Source: Anodontia alba (taxonomy: Eukaryota > Mollusca > Bivalvia > Lucinida > Lucinidae). Taken from it: a stretch of 64,000 nucleotides of DNA. Every line of letters begins with the position of its first letter. Within the stretch, counting starts at the first letter, position 1. The notes under the pieces are model-generated. The model searched no databases and was not told the origin of the DNA. It saw only the letters and a list, made by a program, of their open reading frames with translations. A program made the translations under genes and the position numbers. Positions 56,363-64,000 of the stretch are shown here, piece after piece. The stretch is from the NCBI GenBank assembly GCA_964016985.1, contig OZ024828.1:87846399-87910398 (forward strand), read 5' to 3'.

Positions 56363-56785
56363 ATTTACCGTCCTTTCGACATCACTTGGAAAGATTTTTT
56401 GCTAGGCGTTTTATTTTGAATGAACAAGGTTTGTTCAGAAACCACTTGTCTTTTCTGTTTATGGTTTTGTTCTCAAATATTTATCCTGAAATTAAATTTA
56501 CGAACAAACAATAGTCTGACCAATGCAATTTTGCTTTTCTTTCCATATATTTTATTGTTGATGTTTTCACAAGAATATTGTGAAAATTACAGAGGTAGTC
56601 AACAAATGGAACTTACTTTTGTTGAAAACCTGTCCCTAAGTTACCTACTTTACCGAATTCTGCATAATCTGCTCTCATTTTTACTTAGGGAAAAGGTTAA
56701 AATATTCAGTTTTTAAACCAAAGACTGGAATAACAGTTTTTCTGCATAGGTGGTTAGGACAAAATGATCATAATGAATGAACTCT
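56363..56785. mobile_element. Second copy of the 28.8 kb element, right end missing
   Basis: Starts TTACCGTCCTTTCGACATCA; shared blocks follow in the same order as at 28829-29310. The 98-codon open frame inside is incidental. Confidence 0.55.
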
Positions 56786-57240
56786 ATATGGATTAGGGGT
56801 GGGGTTTCGAATGGTTTCTGAGATATATGAACTTGAGGGATGGGACATACTCCCGGGGACCCACGGTCGGTGTCACTGAATGCTTCTTACCATAAAGAAA
56901 ACAGTATATATGGTTTAGGGTGAGGTTCTGAACGGTTCCTGAGATATTAAGCATATGAACTGGAGAGATGGGGCATACCCCAGGGGACCCACGGTCGATG
57001 TCACTGATGCGTCTTATCATAAAGAACAACAATACATATGGTTAAGGGATGGGATTCTGAACGGTTTCTGAGATATTAAGCCCTATATGAACTAGAGGGG
57101 TGGAGCATACCCTCATGGGAACCCTGGTAACTGTCACTGGATTCGTCTTATCATAAGGAACAAGAATGTATATGGTTTAGGGTTGGGCATTTGAACGGTT
57201 TCTGAGATATTAGTCAAATTTATGAAGTGAAAGGGGGTCG
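56785..57240. repeat. About 125-bp tandem repeat, four units
   Basis: Each unit carries ATATGGTTTAGGGTGGG, GAACGGTTTCTGAGATATTA, ATGGGGCATACC and GGACCCACGGTCGGTGTCAC, ending with TCTTATCATAAAGAACAA. A different tail with CCCGAAATTTCATTACGATT follows. Confidence 0.85.
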
Positions 57241-57469
57241 GCATGCCCTCGGGCACCCTTTGAACCTTCTATCATATCCCGAAATTTCATTACGATTTGT
57301 CCAATGGTTACTGAAAACTCGTCCGGCCAAAGTTTGGGCGGAAAGGGCAAGCAGAAAGCCAAAAGGACAGTTTCTTTCCCAAAAATTGGCCACACGGCTG
57401 TCCAAAATAAAAATTTCACCAGGACATATATACAAAGACATACAATGACAGAAATAGTAAACCACATAC

Positions 57470-58880
57470 GAAGCACCGCCTTGGAATGGTCAGTAAAAAT
57501 TACTAGGGGCTTAAATCGATTTTACGTGGCCACATCCATCGCCCTTAGTTGTGCCCTGGTATACACAAGACCGTGTTCAGTCCGTGTGAAGTGTTCCTAA
57601 CTCATCAGTGCAACATCTCCTAGAACATAAAAATCAAACTCAGAGATGAAACAACGATAAGAACTCGACAGCAAGAAATAATTGAAATTCTGAAGCAAAA
57701 GAAAACCAACAGTTGGACTAGTGGGCTTTACCTCAGCCACAGCATCAGACCCCAACCGACTTACTTAAAAGTCTTTAGACCGGAGCCGTCATGCAGTCTG
57801 AGGCCAGACCCGCCGGCGTGCAACCAAAGAGGGAAGCAAAGTTATTTAACCGTAATTGGGTTAACTATCATGTCGTATTACATTTATGTTGTACCCGAGC
57901 TTTATATATCGAAGAATGATTATACGAAATTGAGTGCTAAAGTCATTGCAAGCATATATTTTTTCTGAATTTATATACTAAGTCACCATAAAATTCAGGT
58001 TCCGATAGACCTTGTTGCAGATAGATTTAAGTACAACACTGAATCTTGAAACTGAATCGAAATGACCTCTATAAAATTTAGAAAAAGCTTTGCGAAGTTT
58101 ATGGTTCGGATAATACTGATTTAGAATTTGAGCAGTTAATAATTTATTTCGAGTGTTGAAGTCAGTAAAATGACTAGACACTCTGGCGAACTGGATCAAT
58201 TGCGAGATATAAACACCGTAGGACGCTCGACGAGGAACATCCCCATCTAAGCAAGGAAAATTTACAATCTCAGAATCAAAATCATCGCGTTTATCATAAA
58301 TTTTGCTTGAAATAATCCCATCAAAAAGACAAATGCAAATCCAAAAACGGGGCTTCAGTTTCAGAAGAATGTGCTTTATCTGATTGAAGCTCTAAAGGAT
58401 AAATTTTACTAATCAAACCATCGAAGTACTTATTGTCAATTTTTAATAAATCGTCTAAATAGCTAGACGTCGAGCTGAAAGCTTCAATAACTTCAGTTTG
58501 CCTCTCTCTTCAGAAAGAGACATCATGAGGTCTCTTTCATAACAGAACAAGAACAAATCAGCCACAAGCGGTGCGCTATTTGTACAATCGGAATACCCAC
58601 AATTTGTCTAAATAGCTTTTTTAGTACCAAATCTTATATAAATATTGTCAAATTGTCAAACAGAAAAGTGAGAGTTTTCACACACTTTCTGACATGACCA
58701 TATGAAATCATTTCTATGTTTTTCGGAAGTGAAAAAAGCATTTCTTCCGTTCCATGCAAGATAGATATTAGTCTCCTCACTTAATTTAGAAAATTTAATA
58801 TTATTATTAAAGCAGTATTTCTCCTCAAAAATCATTCGTTTTATTCATTGCTAATATATAGTTATTATTTAAGTAAAACC
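57470..58880 (-). pseudogene. Degenerate reverse transcriptase, C-terminal part plus 3' region
   Basis: On the minus strand, broken reading frames give a series of reverse-transcriptase blocks in the expected order: a FFTSEKHR-like block near 58720, a QIVGIP block near 58590 (where related elements read GIPMGTNCAP), YLDDLL near 58450, an APFLDLHLS block near 58340, IYDKRDDFD near 58280, and a long open stretch at 57978-58199 containing LLTAQILNQYYP and LRKAFSKFYRGH. Stops and frameshifts are frequent, and the key MGTN residues of the QIVGIP block have decayed, so this copy is dead. Downstream (57470-57960) lies the same 3' region found at 2.1-2.9 and 31.3-32.2 kb. The type is a retroelement RT of a kind common in bivalves; non-LTR versus Penelope-like is not resolved here. 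Confidence 0.75.
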
Positions 58881-59346
58881 CTCCTAACTTAGATATCAGT
58901 TTACTTGAGACCCCTTTCTTCAAGAAGTAACTGTTATAATGGCATCTTATTTGAGCCTATTTAATTTTGAGTTACCCGGTAAAAAACAATACACACAGGA
59001 GTATGTATATTTTCTGTGTAATTTAACCTGGTAAGAGTGTTTTTGAAATGGATGAGATAAGTTTACTCTATTGTTTAGCATTACTGGTTTTGGTCATTTT
59101 GATCCATTATTCAGCTTTAAGCGTCTATACATAGGGAACGTTTGCGTAATTAAAGCACAATAGTGCTTAAATCCTTTTTAGAATATAGACGTTCATACAT
59201 TGATATTTCTTTGAGATTTTAGATACTTAACTTATTGTTAAAATCGTATAGGTTTAACAATGCAGATAATGCATATTTCCTGCATAAGCAAAAGTTTTTT
59301 ATTCTTGACACGTTTTCTTTAGAAAAGCTTAACCGTCGTTTAATAG
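58881..59346. other. Unassigned DNA upstream of the RT relic
   Basis: Could hold further decayed N-terminal RT-element sequence on the minus strand, but no motif was identifiable. Confidence 0.3.
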
Positions 59347-59710
59347 TATAAGTCGAACCTCGATAGCTCGAACACAGATGGTTCGTTTAACATGGCTAAT
59401 TCGAACTCGTTTTTGAGTCCCTACGAAATACTTCCGCTAGCTCAAGAAAACAAATATTTAGGGAAACTTTCTTATTTTATCGTGAAATTGTATGTTGTGT
59501 GTACTCATAAGAATCTCCCCATCGACGCGATTCTAATGAGTACACTCAACATACAAATTATTGTGTAGAAAATAAAAGAAAATCCCTAAATTATTGCCAC
59601 TTGCTTCCTGACTTGGCACCATAATTAACACTCAGTGGTTCGAACCACCCATATCTCGAACAATTTTCTATGGTCCCAAAGATGTTCGAGCCATCGAAGT
59701 TCGACTGTAT
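59347..59710 (+). mobile_element. Family B TA-flanked MITE
   Basis: Left end ATAAGTCGAACCTCGATAGC, right end AAGTTCGACTGTA. The core reads AAGAATCTCCCCATCGACGC with its partner arm. Confidence 0.8.
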
Positions 59711-59900
59711 AAGTCTATCTTTAAATAAAAACAAAGTTTGGAAGACCAGCCACACCTTGAAAAGAAGTCCTAACCAGTACAAGGGTGGAATTATTACTCA
59801 TCTCTATGGTAAAGAAAATAATTAGTTCCCTGTACCCTACAGACCGTGTGACATATCCTAGTTAAATGGAGGAGAGTGCGGTGCCAGGAAGAAAATATTA

Positions 59901-60179
59901 TATCACGAAAACTTGCCTATATAATTCTGACCCCCTTAAACCCCACTTTTATATAGCAAAACTGGGATTTAGAGGGCTAAACATTATTTTTCTTATGTCT
60001 GCTTAAAACATAGATTGTGGGTACTCGTTAGAACCGCCTCGTCGAGGCGGTTCTAACGAGTACCCACAATCTATGTTTTGAGGAGAAATTTGAAAAAATA
60101 TCAGAATTTTTTATCTGAAAATTTTCATTTTTTGGTGGTAAAATTTTCAGTATATTTGAATAGGCATGTTTTCGTAATG
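59901..60179 (-). mobile_element. Family A palindromic MITE
   Basis: Starts TATCACG, ends CGTAATG. The core is intact. Confidence 0.9.
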
Positions 60180-60287
60180 AATAGCATTTAACGACATCTG
60201 TATTGTAGACATGGTGCAATAAGTATATTTAAAGCTTTAAAATTTATAATTGGTAGACTGTGCTTTAACGCTTTACATGATGTGTAA

Positions 60288-60580
60288 TGCAGACGACATT
60301 TTGAAATACGTATGTTTTCTCATTTTCCTAGAAAATAGACTACGATCTTTCATGAAAATTTTCCTCAGGAGACAATTTGCATGATGTGTCGAAACATATT
60401 TTCTAAAAAAAAAAAAATCAGCAGACGACAGTTTGAAATGTTTGTTGTTGTTTTTTTTACGTATTTTCCAAGATATTTCATGGAAATCGTCTCTTAAATT
60501 TTCTCCTCAGGAGACAATTTGCATGAGATGTCTTGAAAAATTATAATAAAAAAAGTATCAACATTTTGTCGTCTGCGTAA
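60288..60580. repeat. CAGACGACATTTTGAA repeat, tandem units
   Basis: GCAGACGACATTTTGAAA .. CAGGAGACAATTTGCATGA occurs twice with about a 130-bp period; a third start is at 60565. Confidence 0.7.
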
Positions 60581-61734
60581 TTTGCCCATGGAGTGATAAT
60601 GGTTAAGAAATATGTATTGCTAAATCTCATTCCATTTTGTATTCATTTATGAGCAATTGTTGATATATTAGGTAACCAATTAGTAAGTGATAGGCGACTG
60701 TGTTCTTAAAATCTGATACTATCTGGTGACCAATTAGTAATGAGACCATACTTCCTTGTTTGCAATGAGCGATATCCGAAGCCAGCATATGCCCCGTCGG
60801 AGTTCGGATTTAACCTTCCGTAATCACCGCCAAATTCGATATACTAGTCTGCCCTGAAGAAGACAGATACATTAGCAAACGGTGTAGATACAGATAGGAA
60901 GGAGCGCAGTAAACCGTCACATCAGAATCTTAAAAACATAAAGATAAGATGTGTCGTGGTCGTTGGTCACTGATAACAGACTGGACACAACAAAACTCGT
61001 ATACCGGCAATAAACGACAAACAGGTGGAGCTCCAATAAGGGAATTTAGTACTGGTTTAATTGTCTGTTCCATAGGTAATATCATATGGGCCGAGGCACA
61101 GCAACAGTCCTAATTAATATATTGCCCTTCAGAAGGCCTTTTTTACAACCTCCCTGCTGGGATCTCATAATTACCTCTTTATGGCATACCTTTGATCTCT
61201 TGCATAGCGCCTAGGTAGGGGTAATAAAGGCATTAGTAAAGTAGTACCACTTTTGATCTCTTTTTAGCTTTGTCTTTAACCCATTGTAGTCGGAAGACCC
61301 GTAAAAGGGTACTTGGCCAACAGTGCAGACCCAGATCAGACGCCACAGAACGCGGCGAATGATCAGGGTCTCCACTGTTTGTAAATAGTTTAGCCATTTT
61401 TCTCTAGGAATATGTAAATCTCATGGCCGGACATACCTAAAATTGAAATTGGTAAACGGGTACTTGGCAAACAGTGCAGACCCAGATCAGACGCCGCAGA
61501 ACGCGGCGTCTGATCAGGGCTCCACTGTTTGCAAATAGTTTAGCCATTTTTCTTTAGGAATATGTAATTCTCGCCGGACAGCCCTCACAGTGCATGAAGA
61601 ACAAACCTATGTGTTTTAGATATTTCCTGAGAAAAATGCCTAAACTACTTGTAAACAGTAGTGACCGTAAGCAAAAGGTGGCGTCTGATCTGGGTCTTCA
61701 TTTTTTGCCAATTATTCTTCTGGGCTCTCTAGTC

Positions 61735-62290
61735 CAGGGGGTACTCTGAACTGTGTTTGCTACATAGGCTTGGCCCCAGCATTTAGTGTTTACCCCAAAA
61801 AATATACAGTATATTAGCTATACCAAACAAATATCCGGTATATAAGCCTTACCCCAAAACATATCTGCAGATATTAGCATACCCTAAAAATACTCTCATT
61901 GCTTTCTTTTTACAAAAGTGTGGTTTCTTTATTTTTCCTGTATAATGGTTGTATTAGTAATATAAGTGCTTTAAACAGTTTCCAACAGTAGCTCCGTTTT
62001 TATTTAATGGCATTGAACTGATTCACAGCAGAAATAGAGTTGTTAAAACTAGATAAAACAACTTATCAGCTGAACAGAAGGGTTTAACCCTGATTGTTAC
62101 AATACCCCACAAAATACCGAAAAGTTCGATAGACCCCTAAAAAATAGTCAGTTATGAAAGTGACCCCCAAAAAAATACCTGCAAATGGTCAATACCCAAA
62201 CCTAAAAACATAGTAATATTCAAAATTCTAAACCAGAAACAAATAGTCCTAGCCTATGTAGCAGGCAAAATTCAGAGTTACCCCCCCCCC
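61735..62290. mobile_element. Nested element with AGGGGGTACTCTGAA ends
   Basis: About 35-bp imperfect inverted ends: AGGGGGTACTCTGAACTGTG..GCTACATAGGCTTGG and CCTAGCCTATGTAGCAGGCA..TTCAGAGTTACCCCC. Possible 8-bp target duplication TCTCTAGT/TCTCTAGA, which would suit a hAT-like element. No coding capacity; a poly-C tract follows. Confidence 0.6.
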
Positions 62291-62325
62291 CCACTCCCCC
62301 CCCCCCCACACACACACCCCACCCC
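62281..62325. repeat. Poly-C / CA tract
   Basis: C runs of 12 or more interrupted by ACT and ACACACA, adjoining the right end of the nested element at 61735-62290. Confidence 0.9.
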
Positions 62326-62604
62326 AAACCTCCCTCCACCCACCTTCGCCGGGTCTCTAGACTAAAATGGGTTAACCCACGTTGAGAAACAACCACGTCC
62401 ATTTCAATCATTAAAACCAGCTGACTGATTTTTAACGCTATAGTGTATTATATTTCGGTCAGTGGTGAATTCCCGCCGTGTTCTGTTGAAAGACTCAAAA
62501 TTACTAACACTTTGTAGCTCTCCAGTGTTATCCCAGAAAAACACATTTTTCTGCTTTATTCTAGGCCACGCACATATACTATGTAATTTGTAGCTGCATC
62601 AGTA

Positions 62605-62828
62605 TTAATTCTTGCCATGCTAAATAGATTAAGAGGCCACGTTTACTTCTAATTTCAGCCAATCAGATAACTTGATGCAGGTGATTGATACGCATCACAT
62701 AATGACAAACAATGTACATTCAGATCAGTTGGCTTCTTGGCTACTAAAGAAGCCATGAAGCCAACTGTTCTGAATCTACACTGTTTGAAAAGGCAGGGTA
62801 TATCCAAATTTAGCAGAACCAGGGTTAA
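62605..62828. mobile_element. TTAA-flanked MITE
   Basis: TTAATTCTTGCCATGC ... GCAGAACCAGGGTTAA. Same interior as 13.8 and 33.5 kb (CAGCCAATCAGATAACTTGA; hairpin around TTGGCTTCTTGGC). Confidence 0.75.
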
Positions 62829-62950
62829 GGGCAAGGTTTCGACCAATTAAAAACCAGCTTAAACCGCCCAATCATCTTTTAGTTGTTCCCATGAGCTTCC
62901 TCCCCTGTTGCGATTCTTCTTTTTCCATGTGTCGGTCATTGTAGTTGTTC

Positions 62951-63290
62951 TACAGTCAAACCTCAATAGCTCGAACACTAATGGATCGTTTACCATGGCT
63001 AAGTCGAACTCGATTTTGAGTCCCTATGAAATTCTTCCGATATTCCTGAAAACAAATATTCAGCGAAAGTTATCTATTTTATCATAAAATTGTATGTTGT
63101 GTGTATTCATTAGAATCGCCTCATCGAGGCGATTCTAATGAGTTAACATACCATTATAGTGAAGAAGAGCGAGAGGATTTACATAAATTATCATCAGTTG
63201 CTTCCTGATCTGGCGCCATGATTAACCTTCAATGGCTCGAACTAAACTCAGTTGTCCCAAAGATGTTCGATCCAGTGAGGTTCGACTGCT
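62951..63290 (+). mobile_element. Family B TA-flanked MITE
   Basis: TACAGTCAAACCTCAATAGC ... GAGGTTCGACTG. The core CATTAGAATCGCCTCATCGA is paired with its complement. Confidence 0.8.
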
Positions 63291-63896
63291 TATTGTTTTA
63301 TCAGTGTTTGTTTCTCATCTCTCCTTCTGCTGTGTGTCGTAATTATGGCCTTACCTTGGTAACTTCTTTCATATTAGGCTAATTATTCGTTGTTCATTTA
63401 TTGAACATAAGCCCCACAGGTAAAATGTTTAGTACCTTATTTGGAATAGGGAAACTGAAAATTTGTTATCCCCGCCCCACAACATATTTTGTACAATACA
63501 AAAAAAAGGCTACTTGATGTGCTGTGGGTTGAACATTAAGAGCTGGATGGTCGACGGGCGCCATGGAAGATCCATTACAATAACGCTTTCCAAATGCATA
63601 CACACATACTCGTACATAACGATGGCCCGATAAAACTAAAATATTGTCACAAGTTGACAGGGCCGTAAAAGTTTAAGTCACCATCTCCGTTTTTACCTTT
63701 TCTTATCTATTCATGGCTATTTTACAAAGCTTTGTGTGTTAATACTGTAAAAGGGAGACAACTTTTGTGACTTCCTGTTTGCTTTCCTGCACACCAAAAA
63801 TATAAATGAAGACACCCAAGAAATGCCACAGTCACGAAGAAAGCCTTCCCGAGGCACCCAAATAGGGAGAGATTAGCCGGGAGCAAATAACTCTGA

Positions 63897-64000
63897 CATT
63901 ACGAAAATTCGCCTATTTAAATATATTGAAAATTTCACCTCCAAAAACTGAAATTTTTCAGGTAATTTTTTTTTTCAAATTTCTGCGCAACACATAGATT
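63897..64000 (+). mobile_element. Family A MITE cut by the window end
   Basis: The CATTACGAAAATTCGCCTAT end and the beginning of the core (CACATAGATT) are visible. Confidence 0.85.

Larger units (their letters stand above)
61276..62375. mobile_element. TTAA-flanked MITE with internal duplication and a nested element
   Basis: TTAACCCATTGTAGTC at the left and GACTAAAATGGGTTAA at the right. The hairpin unit is repeated at about 61310 and 61455, and a further element occupies 61735-62290. Confidence 0.7.

Overview
The window looks like animal nuclear DNA, most probably from a bivalve mollusc. It is clearly AT-rich, with long poly-T tracts, microsatellites, minisatellite arrays and many small palindromic transposon relics, and it has no bacterial-style gene layout. 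The assignment to bivalves rests on general familiarity with the hairpin repeats and the reverse-transcriptase type; no search was possible, and the species is not identified.

Only one stretch is convincingly host coding sequence: a 157-bp exon on the + strand at 49935-50091. It encodes the seventh transmembrane helix and proximal tail of a metabotropic glutamate receptor (class C GPCR), with a good splice acceptor and donor. No other exon of that gene was recognised, so most of the window is probably intron of one receptor gene, unless small exons were missed. A CT microsatellite starts within the first bases after the exon's donor, and a palindromic ATCGAT-rich duplication lies just upstream of its acceptor.

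The rest is transposon debris. (1) Family A, about 280 bp, with ends CATTACGAAAAC and GTTTTCGTGATG and a long central palindrome; 15 near-complete or edge-cut copies and several halves, clustered at 6-30 kb and 48-64 kb. (2) Family B, TA-flanked pogo/mariner-like MITEs with ends CAGTCGAACCTC (five copies plus a fragment), and family C, with ends CAGTCGACTCTCG. (3) TTAA-flanked, piggyBac-like MITEs of several subfamilies (4.3, 13.8, 20.6, 29.5, 31.3, 33.5, 42.8, 47.4, 50.3, 61.3 and 62.7 kb). (4) Families G and H, with GC-rich hairpins. (5) A degenerate reverse-transcriptase element (57.5-58.9 kb, minus strand) and many 5'-truncated copies of its 3' end. (6) Two head-to-head mariner transposase relics (9.6-11.2 kb), a short RecQ-like helicase fragment (50.6 kb) and tRNA-derived SINE sequence (32.3 and 54.2 kb). 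(7) Tandem arrays: 38 bp (15.6-16.3 kb), 52 bp (19.0-19.5 kb), about 145 bp (21.6-25.05 kb), about 98 bp (38.8-40.4 kb), about 36 bp (44.4-45.2 kb) and about 125 bp (56.8-57.2 kb).

The most unusual pattern is modular. Elements with unrelated termini carry the same central palindrome. The core of family A recurs, differing mostly by C-to-T type changes, inside TA-flanked family B and in a third context at 17.2 kb. A second core, built on CAGATCAG...CTGATCAGGG, is shared by several TTAA-flanked families and by families G and H. Several nested insertions preserve readable junctions, so target duplications and relative ages can be worked out directly from this window.
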